Positions 52,075-60,231 of a stretch of 64,000 bases of DNA are shown here, in pieces. Made by a program: the position numbers and the translations under genes. The stretch's first letter is position 1; every line of letters starts with the position of its first letter. A model generated the notes under the pieces. It was given only the letters and a program-made list of their open reading frames with translations, was not told the DNA's origin and made no database searches. This DNA comes from Xanthomarina gelatinilytica (GTDB taxonomy: Bacteria; Bacteroidota; Bacteroidia; Flavobacteriales; Flavobacteriaceae). The stretch lies in NCBI RefSeq assembly GCF_000348685.1, contig NZ_ANLA01000014.1:1-64000 (forward strand), written 5' to 3'.

Positions 52075-52140
52075 TATGTGATAATTTAAAATATTCTTTA
52101 ATTATGTGATAATTTAAAATATCCTTTTATTACGTGATAA
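52075..52140 (-). promoter_or_regulatory. three 28-bp direct repeats (iterons) upstream of satD
   Basis: TATGTGAT recurs at 52075-52082 and 52103-52110, and TACGTGAT at 52131-52138, with 28-bp periodicity. The first two repeats are nearly identical over about 25 bp (TATGTGATAATTTAAAATAT). On the minus strand the core reads ATTATCACRTA. A 28-bp period is near three helical turns, so bound dimers would lie on almost one face. Confidence 0.8.
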
Positions 52141-52223
52141 TAAAGATAACTTGTTTTGTTTAAAAAGCAAATAAATTTCTTGAAAATTAATAATTTCAAT
52201 TGAAAATCAGAGGGATATAACAA

Positions 52224-52775
52224 TTAAAGTTCAATTTTCACCTTGTAAGGTTCCAAGATATGTAAGTAGTTTTCTGCTGCAAAGGTTTTATGGTTAAAGT
52301 TAAACACTTCGTGTCTGTTTTCTTTAGATTTTATAAGTTCAATGGCTTTTAAAAAACGTCTTATTTCTATGGAATTGCTTAAAATTAAACCAGGAACAGC
52401 CACAGATTCATTATCGTCGTTTTTGGCAACCATGGTAAAATAGGAGGAGTTGCAATGTTTCACGTTTCCTGTTCGTATGTTTTCTGCAATAACACGAATG
52501 CCCACAACCATAGAAGTATTGCCAACATAGTTCACAGATGCTTTCATGGTAACCAATTCACCAATTTCAATAGGATTGAGAAAATCGACAGTATTAACAG
52601 AAGCAGTTACACAATACGCTTCAGAGTGTTTGGATGCACAGGCAAAGGCAATTTGATCCATTAAATTAAGAATATAACCACCATGAATTTTGCCATTAAA
52701 ATTGGAATGGGATGGTTGCATTAGCTCAGAGATTGAAATACGTGAATTTGCTGCTGGTTTGTATGTTTTTTTCAT
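52224..52775 (-). CDS. acyl-CoA thioesterase (hotdog fold)
   Basis: 183 residues. A hotdog domain has GKIHGGYILNLMDQIAFACASKH (in pieces near 29-50), VTASVNTVDFLNPIEIGELV (near 57-76) and a VNYVGNTSMVVGIRV strand, the pattern of YciA/ACOT-type thioesterases. It hydrolyses acyl-CoA to free fatty acid and CoA. Its ATG abuts the stop codon of the pseudogene at 52776, so the two were once translationally coupled. Confidence 0.9.
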   Translation of the reverse strand: MKKTYKPAANSRISISELMQPSHSNFNGKIHGGYILNLMDQIAFACASKHSEAYCVTASVNTVDFLNPIEIGELVTMKASVNYVGNTSMVVGIRVIAENIRTGNVKHCNSSYFTMVAKNDDNESVAVPGLILSNSIEIRRFLKAIELIKSKENRHEVFNFNHKTFAAENYLHILEPYKVKIEL

Positions 52776-53144
52776 TTAATAGCGTCTGTTACTGCGTTCT
52801 TTGTCTTCTTCCACTTTAGTTATAAAGTATTTTGTGTCTCCAAGCCAGAAAATCTTGCTATAACGTTCAAAGTAATGAAGTTTTACGTATTTTCCTTGTA
52901 AATCCTTTAAGTCCTGAATGACCTCTTTTTCTTTATCTTCAACTGAAAACTCAAACAATTGTGCTTAGGAAACGCCTTGACTTATTTCGCCTTCCCATGT
53001 TTTTATGAGCACACCTTTACTGCTAAACTTAACCAGTTCGCCAGCACGAATCCCTTCGCTATAGCTAGCAAAATAAATAAAGGCAAAATAACCTGCCAAA
53101 GCTAGAATAAGTACGACACTAAATTTTATTAAAAATCTTTTCAT
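52776..53144 (-). pseudogene. exported small protein interrupted by one in-frame stop codon
   Basis: The frame from the ATG at 53144 encodes a signal or anchor (MKRFLIKFSVVLILALAGYF) and continues TYSEG-type sequence to GEISQGVS. There it meets TAA at 52965-52967. The same frame then continues for 62 codons (AQLFEFSVEDKEKEVIQDL through the normal end at 52776) without any frameshift. I recall similar uninterrupted proteins of about 120 residues in Flavobacteriaceae. A single change, for example TCA to TAA, explains it. A recent pseudogene, a sequencing error, or readthrough remain possible. Confidence 0.8.
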
Positions 53145-53156
53145 GGGATTTGCAGT

Positions 53157-54479
53157 TTAATCGTCTGTGTTTTCGGCTCTTTTTAAGAGTTTTTCATTTT
53201 GTTGTTTACTGGCTTTGGCACCTAAGGTTTTTAGTGTTTCCACGCGCTTTATTAAGTTTCCTTTACCAGTAAGCTTTACCATGGCACTCTCGTAGGATTT
53301 TTGAACTGTGCCAATTTGGTTTCCAACTTTAATAAGTTCTTCGGTTAAATTAACAAAAGAATCGTAAAGTCTACCTGCTTGTGTGGCAATTTCTATAGCA
53401 TTGGCTTTTTGTTTTTCGTTTTGCCACATGCTGTCAATGGTTCTTAAAACGGCCAACAATGTTGTAGGTGTTACAATTATGATGTTTTTTTCGAAGGCAT
53501 CCGAATACAGTGCAGGATACTCCATAGATGCAATGGCAAAGGCCGATTCTATTGGTATGAACAACAACACAAAGTCTGGACTGTCCATCTCATAAATTTG
53601 ATGGTAATTTTTTTCGCCCAATTCATTAACGCGTTTTCGTACAGAAAGCAAGTGGTTTTTTAAGTGCGTGGTTTTTTCGGCATCTTCCACTTCATTAATA
53701 TAACGTTCATAAGCCACTAGGGACACTTTGGAGTCCACTATCAATTTCTTGTCTCCTGGTAAGGAAATGATAACATCTGGCATGACACGCTTTCCTGTTT
53801 CTGTGGTAAAGCTTTGTTGCACAAAATATTCGCTGTCTTTTTTTAATCCACTGCGTTCCAGCACACGTTCCAAAACCAATTCGCCCCAATTTCCTTGCAT
53901 TTTGGTGTCTCCTTTTAAGGCTTTGGTTAAATTGCTGGTCTCTTTGCTCATCTGTTCGTTAAGCTCTTTTAGACCTAAAATCTGTCTACGTAAATCGGCA
54001 CTTCTGGTAATGTCTTCTTTGTTGGTTTCTTCTACGCGTTTTTCAAAATGCTTGATTTTTTCTTCCAAAGGTTTTAAAATGGCATCTAGGTTGTCTTTGT
54101 TTTGTGAGGTAAACTTTTTGGATTTTTCGTCCAAAATCCTATTGGCAAGATTTTCAAATTCCTTGGAAAATTTTTCCTGTAGTTTTTCTACTTCGGCCTT
54201 TTGTTCTTTTATTTTTTCCTGAAGATTTTCAAATTCTGTATTGCGTTTGGTTAATTCAGAGCTTAATTGGTCTTTTTCATTTCGGATGTCGTTGCGTTCC
54301 CCTTCAATTTTACTTGAATGCTGTTTTAAGTCCTCGATGATTTGATTTAATTGCTTAAGGCGTTCTTCCAAAGTGCTTAATTCCCCTTTGCTTTTCAGTT
54401 TTGCAATGGTTAGGCCAATGTATGCGCCAATGCCTCCAGAAACCAGGATGGAAATAATGAGAATGATGTTGTCGTTCAT
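53157..54479 (-). CDS. rmuC: DNA recombination protein RmuC
   Basis: 440 residues. An N-terminal membrane helix (about 3-22) is followed by a long coiled coil (about 30-190, with repeats of charged heptads). The RmuC nuclease-like domain (about 200-390) has GNWGELVLERVLERSGL, VMPDVIISLPGDKKLIVDSKVSL (in pieces; DSK is a nuclease-fold motif) and ESAFAIA. RmuC limits inversions at short inverted repeats in E. coli, which is of interest in a genome rich in short palindromes. Confidence 0.95.
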   Translation of the reverse strand: MNDNIILIISILVSGGIGAYIGLTIAKLKSKGELSTLEERLKQLNQIIEDLKQHSSKIEGERNDIRNEKDQLSSELTKRNTEFENLQEKIKEQKAEVEKLQEKFSKEFENLANRILDEKSKKFTSQNKDNLDAILKPLEEKIKHFEKRVEETNKEDITRSADLRRQILGLKELNEQMSKETSNLTKALKGDTKMQGNWGELVLERVLERSGLKKDSEYFVQQSFTTETGKRVMPDVIISLPGDKKLIVDSKVSLVAYERYINEVEDAEKTTHLKNHLLSVRKRVNELGEKNYHQIYEMDSPDFVLLFIPIESAFAIASMEYPALYSDAFEKNIIIVTPTTLLAVLRTIDSMWQNEKQKANAIEIATQAGRLYDSFVNLTEELIKVGNQIGTVQKSYESAMVKLTGKGNLIKRVETLKTLGAKASKQQNEKLLKRAENTDD

Positions 54480-54515
54480 GAATTGTAATTGAATTTTATC
54501 AAAGATAGTTAATTT

Positions 54516-54541
54516 GTCATTCAGAGCGAAGCGAAGAATCT
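54516..54541. repeat. intergenic half-copy of the palindromic repeat family found in purL
   Basis: GTCATTCAGAGCGAAGCGAA continues GAATCT. Aligned with the left arm of the element in purL (21288-21314) it agrees at 22 of 27 positions. The right arm is missing. It lies between rmuC and btuD. Confidence 0.7.
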
Positions 54542-54574
54542 TAAATGAGGCACATTAAAAAGTTCAATAATAAG

Positions 54575-55369
54575 TTATTTTTTCACCCTAAAACTTCCTG
54601 TATGTTTGTTGAAAACAATTAAGTCTTCTGGGAAAAGCGAGTTAAAAACCCCCTTGGAAATAAGGTTGCAAGGTGCATCTGTGATAACCGTTTCTTGTGT
54701 CATCACAATCATTTTATCACAAAGTTGGATGGCTAGATCTATTTCATGGGATGAAAAGAGAATGGTTTTGTTGGTCTCTTTTACCAATTTTTGAAGTAGT
54801 TTTAAAATATATGCTTTGTGGTACATGTCCAGATGTGTGGTTGGTTCATCCAATATTATTAAATCTGTGTCTTGAGCCAAAGCACGAGCAATCAAGACTT
54901 TTTGAAGTTGCCCATCGCTTAGTTCAAAACATTTTTTGTGTTTTAAGGTTTCAATATTGGTTAGACTTAAAGCTTGATGAATGCTTTCCATATCTTTGGT
55001 GTTAAGGTTTCCTACCCAATTGGTATATGGATGTCTGCCCAAAGCCACCAATTCAAAAACAGATAGGTTTTTTGAAGCAATAGGCTCTGTTAATACCAAG
55101 CTCATGGATTTTGCAAGTTCTTCGGAAGTATAATTTGAAAGTAATTTATTGTGAATGTAAATGTTTCCTTTTAAACTTTCCTGAACATTGGTAAGTGTAC
55201 GTAATAAAGTGGATTTACCAATCCCGTTGGCACCAACCAAACCTATTAGCTCACCTTTTTGTAGCTCGATTTGAATATTTGAAGCTATTATAGTAGGAAC
55301 TTTCTTGGACTTATAACCTATGGAAAGTTGTTCGGTTTTTAAAATGATATGTTGATTTGTATGAGCCAC
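54575..55369 (-). CDS. btuD: ABC transporter ATPase, probable cobalamin importer (BtuD-like)
   Basis: 264 residues with a GTG start (no nearby ATG). Walker A GLVGANGIGKSTLLRTL is at about 41-57, signature ELSDGQLQKVLIARALAQD at about 147, and Walker B LIILDEPTTHLDM follows. It belongs to the FecE/BtuD subfamily. Because the neighbours are FecCD-type permease, a binding lipoprotein and a B12-riboswitch-controlled receptor, cobalamin is the likely substrate, although siderophore cannot be excluded from sequence alone. The 49-bp gap to btuC shows no terminator. Confidence 0.82.
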   Translation of the reverse strand: MAHTNQHIILKTEQLSIGYKSKKVPTIIASNIQIELQKGELIGLVGANGIGKSTLLRTLTNVQESLKGNIYIHNKLLSNYTSEELAKSMSLVLTEPIASKNLSVFELVALGRHPYTNWVGNLNTKDMESIHQALSLTNIETLKHKKCFELSDGQLQKVLIARALAQDTDLIILDEPTTHLDMYHKAYILKLLQKLVKETNKTILFSSHEIDLAIQLCDKMIVMTQETVITDAPCNLISKGVFNSLFPEDLIVFNKHTGSFRVKK

Positions 55370-55418
55370 GAATTCACGATTTGTTTTTCTTTCCTATTTG
55401 TTCTATTTCCGATACTTT

Positions 55419-56447
55419 TTAAAAAATCATTTTACGTTTTCTAACCAACAACCAAATAACCACTGGAGCACCAATTAAAGAGGTTATGGCATTGATAGGC
55501 AAGGTGTAATCACTAGTTGGTAATTGTGCAATGCTATCGCATATAAGCATGATAATGGCTCCAAACAAAAATACAGCAGGCAACAAAATTTTATGGTTTG
55601 AAGTATTGAATACTTGTCTGGTAATATGAGGAATGGCCAAACCAATAAAAGCAATTGGTCCAGCAAAAGCCGTTATGGTTCCTGCCAACAAACTGGTAGC
55701 CAAAATAATTACGAAACGACTTTTTTTAATGTTCAAGCCCAAACTTTTAGCATAATTTTCACCTAACAATAAAGTGTTCAATCCTTTTATGGATAATATA
55801 CTTAAAAGCATTCCAAAACAATAAACAATTAAAAAAATAAAAAGCTCGTTCCAGGACAGATTGCCCAAACTGCCAAAGCCCCAAAAAATGTATTGCTGTA
55901 ATTGTTCAGCAGAACTAAAATAGGAGAGGACACTTACAATAGCAGCTGTTATGCTGCCAAACATGAGTCCTATAATTAAAATGGCCATAGTGTCCCTTAC
56001 TCTGGAGGAAACCACCAAAACAGCAAGCAGCACTAAAAAACTTCCCAAACTAGCAGCAATAACAACACTCCATTTGGAGATTAACAACGAGGCAAACATA
56101 CCACCAAATATTCCTGATCCTAAAATAACCAAAGCAACTCCCAGGCTGGCTCCAGAACTAATGCCCAAAACAAAGGGTCCAGCTAATGGGTTTCTGAATA
56201 AGGTTTGCATCAATAATCCAGAAATGCCCAATCCAGAACCAACCAGAATGGCTGTAATGGCTTTGGGCAACCTATAATCTTGTATGATATAAGACCAAGA
56301 TTCATGGTCCAAAGTTCCTATAAAGCTTTTAAAAACAGCTTGTATGGGAATGGAAACGGACCCTAAACCAATGTTCATAAAAAAGCAAATAATCAATATA
56401 AAGATTAATGCTATAAAGGATAAGGTGTATGTATTGGTTTTTGGCAA
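55419..56447 (-). CDS. btuC: FecCD/BtuC-type ABC transporter permease
   Basis: 342 residues with about nine or ten membrane helices. Family motifs are LPKAITAILVGSGLGISGLLMQTLFRNPLAGPFVLGISSGASLG (in pieces near 55-95) and GPIAFIGLAIPHITRQVF (near 255-272). The only upstream start in frame is TTG at 56447, directly after the stop of btuF, so the two genes abut and are probably translationally coupled. It forms the inner-membrane channel for cobalamin. Confidence 0.85.
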   Translation of the reverse strand: MPKTNTYTLSFIALIFILIICFFMNIGLGSVSIPIQAVFKSFIGTLDHESWSYIIQDYRLPKAITAILVGSGLGISGLLMQTLFRNPLAGPFVLGISSGASLGVALVILGSGIFGGMFASLLISKWSVVIAASLGSFLVLLAVLVVSSRVRDTMAILIIGLMFGSITAAIVSVLSYFSSAEQLQQYIFWGFGSLGNLSWNELFIFLIVYCFGMLLSILSIKGLNTLLLGENYAKSLGLNIKKSRFVIILATSLLAGTITAFAGPIAFIGLAIPHITRQVFNTSNHKILLPAVFLFGAIIMLICDSIAQLPTSDYTLPINAITSLIGAPVVIWLLVRKRKMIF

Positions 56448-57590
56448 TTAATGTAATGGTTTATAAAAATAAGGTTTATAATCTGCTAGCAAATCTGGAT
56501 GACAAATTTTAATAATATCTTTTAAAACCAAATCTGGTCTGGCAATCCCTAATTCGTAATATAACACACCTCCAGTGCTACCAGTTGTGTTTGCAAAGGT
56601 ATAAATGCTTTTGTTTTTATATGCATCGAATTTTGTATAATGTTGGTTGGAACTTTCCAAAGCTTCGTAGGAGGTGTAATAGGATGGGTTGATCCATATA
56701 TCTGCATTTTTGGCTTTATCAAAAACCACCTCAAAATTTAAAGACAAACTTCCATTTCCTTTAGTGTCAGCCCAAAGATAATTAACGTTGGCATCCTTTA
56801 ATATCTCTGCTTCAGTACTAGTGCCATTGGGCAAATACCAGATGTCCTTGTGCATGGCACCACTTAACACACTTGGTTTGCTTTTGGCATCCAAAGCTAT
56901 GGATTTAGCTTCTAAATAATTTTTTTCAATGGTATTGAAAATAGAATCGGCTTTCTGTCTTTTGTTAAAAAGAACACCAAAAAACTTAATCCATTCTGCT
57001 TTTGCCAATGGGGAATGTTCTATCCAATCGCCATTGTAAATAACCGGAATCCCAGATTTTTTTATGGTTTCTAAAGTTTTATTGTTTCCATCTATGCCAA
57101 AACCTATAACCACTTCTGGTTGTATTTCAAGTAACACTTCAGTATTGATGCCTTCGTTTTTCCCCAACTCCCTAACTTTTCCCTTATCAACCCTGGAGCG
57201 CGTTTTTTCAGAAGAAATATAATCTGTTCCAGGAAAACCAACCAAACTCTTTTCAACGCCCAATAATTCCAGGGCTGGAATGTGTGTAGTGGAAGTAACC
57301 ACTATTTTTTTTACAGGAATAGTAATAATACCATCAAAGTCATCATTGTTTAAAGTGATTTTGGGCAACATGTTTTTATGGACCAAGGCATACCGATACG
57401 TTTTTTCGGCATTTGGCCAGGGACTGTTAATGGTTAAGGTGCTGAAATTTTCATGATGCGTTATTTCAAATCCTTCAGCATAGGACAATGGTACTTTGGA
57501 TACATCTGTTATGGTAACAGATTGAGAATCTTTGTTTTTGCAGTTGAAAAGCAGCAAACAAACACCTAAAAATAAATATCGCGAAATCAT
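56448..57590 (-). CDS. btuF: ABC transporter substrate-binding lipoprotein (BtuF-like)
   Basis: 380 residues with a lipoprotein signal ending at LLLFNC (Cys near 17). The helical-backbone metal-receptor fold is shown by VVTSTTHIPALELLGVEKSLVGFPG (in pieces near 95-120), LEIQPEVVIGFGID, and GIPVIYNGDW. It binds cobalamin or a similar ligand in the periplasm for BtuC/BtuD. It is divergent from a riboswitch-controlled outer-membrane receptor. No riboswitch is visible in its own 66-bp leader region. Confidence 0.85.
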   Translation of the reverse strand: MISRYLFLGVCLLLFNCKNKDSQSVTITDVSKVPLSYAEGFEITHHENFSTLTINSPWPNAEKTYRYALVHKNMLPKITLNNDDFDGIITIPVKKIVVTSTTHIPALELLGVEKSLVGFPGTDYISSEKTRSRVDKGKVRELGKNEGINTEVLLEIQPEVVIGFGIDGNNKTLETIKKSGIPVIYNGDWIEHSPLAKAEWIKFFGVLFNKRQKADSIFNTIEKNYLEAKSIALDAKSKPSVLSGAMHKDIWYLPNGTSTEAEILKDANVNYLWADTKGNGSLSLNFEVVFDKAKNADIWINPSYYTSYEALESSNQHYTKFDAYKNKSIYTFANTTGSTGGVLYYELGIARPDLVLKDIIKICHPDLLADYKPYFYKPLH

Positions 57591-57656
57591 AAATTGTGTA
57601 ACTTTTGTAACTGTCCATTATGGTATGGGTTTATATTTTTATAAAAAATAAAAACC

Positions 57657-57764
57657 ATGAGAGACGGTTCAAATTTAACAATATATATAGTAGCAGGAAT
57701 CATAATATTTCATTTTTTAGTTGGGTTTATTTATCTTATCTACAAACTCAATAAGAAAAAGTAA
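57657..57764 (+). CDS. small single-pass membrane protein (35 aa)
   Basis: ATG at 57657 opens a 35-codon frame: MRDGSNLTIYIVAGIIIFH, then a hydrophobic stretch FLVGFIYLIY ending in KLNKKK. One membrane helix (about 8-29) and a positive C-terminus suggest a real small protein. It lies just before the B12 riboswitch promoter. I do not recognise a family beyond similar short proteins in Flavobacteriaceae. Confidence 0.6.
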   Translation: MRDGSNLTIYIVAGIIIFHFLVGFIYLIYKLNKKK

Positions 57765-57794
57765 TCTTTTTATAGAAATACATTTTTATTCCAT

Positions 57795-57802
57795 TACTTT
57801 TG
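57795..57802 (+). promoter_or_regulatory. -7 promoter element of the btuB leader
   Basis: TACTTTTG fits TAnnTTTG and lies a few bases before the predicted P1 helix of the riboswitch, so the RNA would begin right at the aptamer. Confidence 0.55.
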
Positions 57803-57805
57803 CAG

Positions 57806-58113
57806 AGAATTTTGGTTTGATGTTGCCACAAAGAATTTTTTTCGAGGATTGTTTAAAAGGTCCCCAAACAAGTTCGGGATGGTTTCGCCAATTAAAAGGG
57901 AATCAAGTGAAAAGCTTGTTGATTACAGATTGCCGATTGAAGGACAACGGGTTCCAAAATCAGTAATCAAAAACAAATCATCAATCTTCATTCTTGAACT
58001 GTTCCCGCAACTGTAAGCTATTAAGCTTCATGTAAACTTCAATGTCACTGTCCGATGTTTCGGAATGGGAAGACCTAACATGAAGACGCAAGTCAGGAGA
58101 CCTGCCAAATTCA
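57806..58113 (+). promoter_or_regulatory. cobalamin riboswitch controlling the TonB-dependent receptor
   Basis: Conserved B12 aptamer elements appear in order: TTAAAAGGGAAT with AAGTGAAA (57892-57912), GTTCCCGCAACTGTAAGC (58001-58018) and the B12 box AGTCAGGAGACCTGCC (58091-58106). GAATTTTGG near the 5' end can pair with CCAAATTC (58105-58112) to form P1. Between AAGTGAAA and TTGAACTGTTCCC there is an insertion of about 80 nt with its own hairpin (TTGATTAC with GTAATCAA). A second possible insertion lies between two TTAAAAGG copies at 57853 and 57892. It probably represses receptor expression when cobalamin is present. Confidence 0.92.
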
Positions 58114-58189
58114 ACAAAAAATAAGTCAAACTTTCGGGACAAAAGTTGGGTATGAAATTCATGCTATTCTCGAGCAATTATTAATTGAA

Positions 58190-60118
58190 ATGAACAAAAA
58201 AACATTTGTTTTTGGCGTACTTTGTGGTATGTCATTATTTACTGTTGCACAACAACAAGCCGTGTCAACAGAAGTAGAAACTTTAGAAGAAGTTGTAATA
58301 ACAGATTCTAAATTTTATTTAAACCGTGAAAATTCCGGAAAGGTTATTACCAAAATAACTTCAGAGGAGCTTGAAAAGCAGCAAGGAAAATCGGTTGCTG
58401 AAATTATTAATGCAACAGCAGGAATTGAAATCAATGGTGCCAATAGCCAAGCTGGACAAAATTTAAATTACTATGTAAGAGGAGGAAAAAACCGACAGGT
58501 ATTAATTCTTATAGATGGCATAGCTGTATCAGATCCTTCACAAATAGCTAACGATTACGATTTACGTTTATTAAATGCCAATCAAGTAGAATCCATTGAG
58601 ATTTTAAAAGGTGCTTCCAGTACACTTTATGGATCTGGAGCTGGAACAGCAGTGATTAACATAAAACTGAAAGAAGCATCCAAAAAAGCGATATCTGCAA
58701 ATTTTAAAAGTACTATTGGTACCAATCAGTCCCAAGAAGACACCAATTACAACTTAAATAACTTTCAAAATAATGTTTCTGTAAATGGTACTTTAAATAA
58801 GTTAAGCTACTTGGCGAGTTTTGGAAATCAGTATACAGATGGTTTGTCGTCTTTAGCAAATGGCACCGAAACAGATGTGTACAACGCCATTAATGGTAAC
58901 TTGAAATTGGGTTATAGATTTTCTGAAGCGTTTAAAATGACAGTGTACGGAAGTTGGGATAAGTTTAAAGCCGATTTTGACGATGGGTTTGCTGGTATGG
59001 ATTCCAACGACCTATCAACAACCAAACAACAGAGATACGGATTTTCGCCAGAATACACCTATAAAAAAGGGAGTCTCTCCTTGAATGCAGCCTATAATAA
59101 AGTAGAACGTGACATAGAATCCAGTTATCCTGCTTTATACAATGCTGAAAGTTTTACAGCCGATTTGTTTAACAGATATACTTTTAGCAAAACACTTTAT
59201 ACAGTTTTGGGTGTGCAGGTAAAACAAGACCATATGGAGAGTTTTACCATTCCTTTTGGTGGAACCGATTTTGAGCAAGGTATTGATCCGGAGATTGCCA
59301 AATATACAAATGTAGATCCTTATGCAAATGTGGTTTATGTCTCAGCATTTGGTTTACAAGTAAATGCTGGAGCACGTTTAAACAATCATAGTGAATATGG
59401 CAACCATGTGGTTTACAGTTTAAACCCTTCTTATAAAAAGGATTTTAATTTTGGCTATTTAAAAGGGTTGGCTAGTTATGGTACTGCCTATATTACACCT
59501 TCATTATATCAACTTTTTGATCCCATATATGGCAACAAGGACCTGCAGCCAGAAGAAAATGCCACGTTTGAGGTTGGAGCAGAAATTCATTTCAACGATA
59601 AAGCAACTGTAAGTGTGGTTTATTTTAACAGAAAGGAAGAAAATTTTATAGATTTTGTTGATTTGGGAAGTTGGGTTTATCAATATCAAAATGTTAATGA
59701 AAACTTTACGGCAAGTGGTATTGAATTTGTTGCCGATTATAATATTACAAAAGCATTAAAACTTTCGGCAAATGCCACTTATACAAAGGTGGACGAAGAT
59801 TTAAGTTTAAGAATTCCAGAATTGAAAGTAAATGGTTTGTTGGGCTATCAGCTTTGTGAATCAACCTTTATGAGTGTTTCTTACCAGTTTACAGATAGTA
59901 GAACAGATTCATTTTATAATAACATAAGCTATATGAATGAAGAGGTTAATTTAAAAAGTTATAACCTGTTGGATTTTTATGTGAGCCATAACATTTTAAA
60001 TAATAAAATGACTCTTTTTGCTAATGTTACAAACATTTTAAACGAAGATTATCAAGAATTGTATGGCTATTCTACAAAAGGCAGAAATGTGAATATTGGA
60101 TTTAGTCTTACTTTGTAA
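58190..60118 (+). CDS. btuB: TonB-dependent outer-membrane receptor for cobalamin (BtuB-like)
   Basis: 642 residues. A signal peptide (about 1-20) is followed by an N-terminal plug with the TonB-box-like EEVVITDSKF segment, the plug domain (SVAEIINATAGIEINGANSQ in pieces, VRGGKNRQVLILIDGI, then VESIEILKGASSTLYGSGA), and a 22-strand barrel ending in the C-terminal aromatic strand NVNIGFSLTL. Length is close to BtuB (about 600). Direct control by a B12 riboswitch and the divergent btuFCD genes make cobalamin or a corrinoid the substrate. Confidence 0.93.
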   Translation: MNKKTFVFGVLCGMSLFTVAQQQAVSTEVETLEEVVITDSKFYLNRENSGKVITKITSEELEKQQGKSVAEIINATAGIEINGANSQAGQNLNYYVRGGKNRQVLILIDGIAVSDPSQIANDYDLRLLNANQVESIEILKGASSTLYGSGAGTAVINIKLKEASKKAISANFKSTIGTNQSQEDTNYNLNNFQNNVSVNGTLNKLSYLASFGNQYTDGLSSLANGTETDVYNAINGNLKLGYRFSEAFKMTVYGSWDKFKADFDDGFAGMDSNDLSTTKQQRYGFSPEYTYKKGSLSLNAAYNKVERDIESSYPALYNAESFTADLFNRYTFSKTLYTVLGVQVKQDHMESFTIPFGGTDFEQGIDPEIAKYTNVDPYANVVYVSAFGLQVNAGARLNNHSEYGNHVVYSLNPSYKKDFNFGYLKGLASYGTAYITPSLYQLFDPIYGNKDLQPEENATFEVGAEIHFNDKATVSVVYFNRKEENFIDFVDLGSWVYQYQNVNENFTASGIEFVADYNITKALKLSANATYTKVDEDLSLRIPELKVNGLLGYQLCESTFMSVSYQFTDSRTDSFYNNISYMNEEVNLKSYNLLDFYVSHNILNNKMTLFANVTNILNEDYQELYGYSTKGRNVNIGFSLTL

Positions 60119-60143
60119 GTATAATTGAATTTGTCAATCAGAA

Positions 60144-60169
60144 ACCTACCTGTCTCCCGACAGGTAGGT
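60144..60169. terminator. perfect 11-bp hairpin between convergent genes
   Basis: ACCTACCTGTC pairs with GACAGGTAGGT around the tetraloop TCCC. There is no T-run directly after it, so it may be a short palindromic repeat that also protects or terminates the receptor mRNA. Confidence 0.65.
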
Positions 60170-60231
60170 ACAACTGAAGCATCATTCATTTAGTTAAAAT
60201 GAGATTCATCACTTTTTTTTGAATGACATTG

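Noticed and set aside
52075-52140. CRISPR-like 28-bp repeats
   Set aside because: Only three units with no unique spacers, directly over a promoter; better explained as operator repeats.
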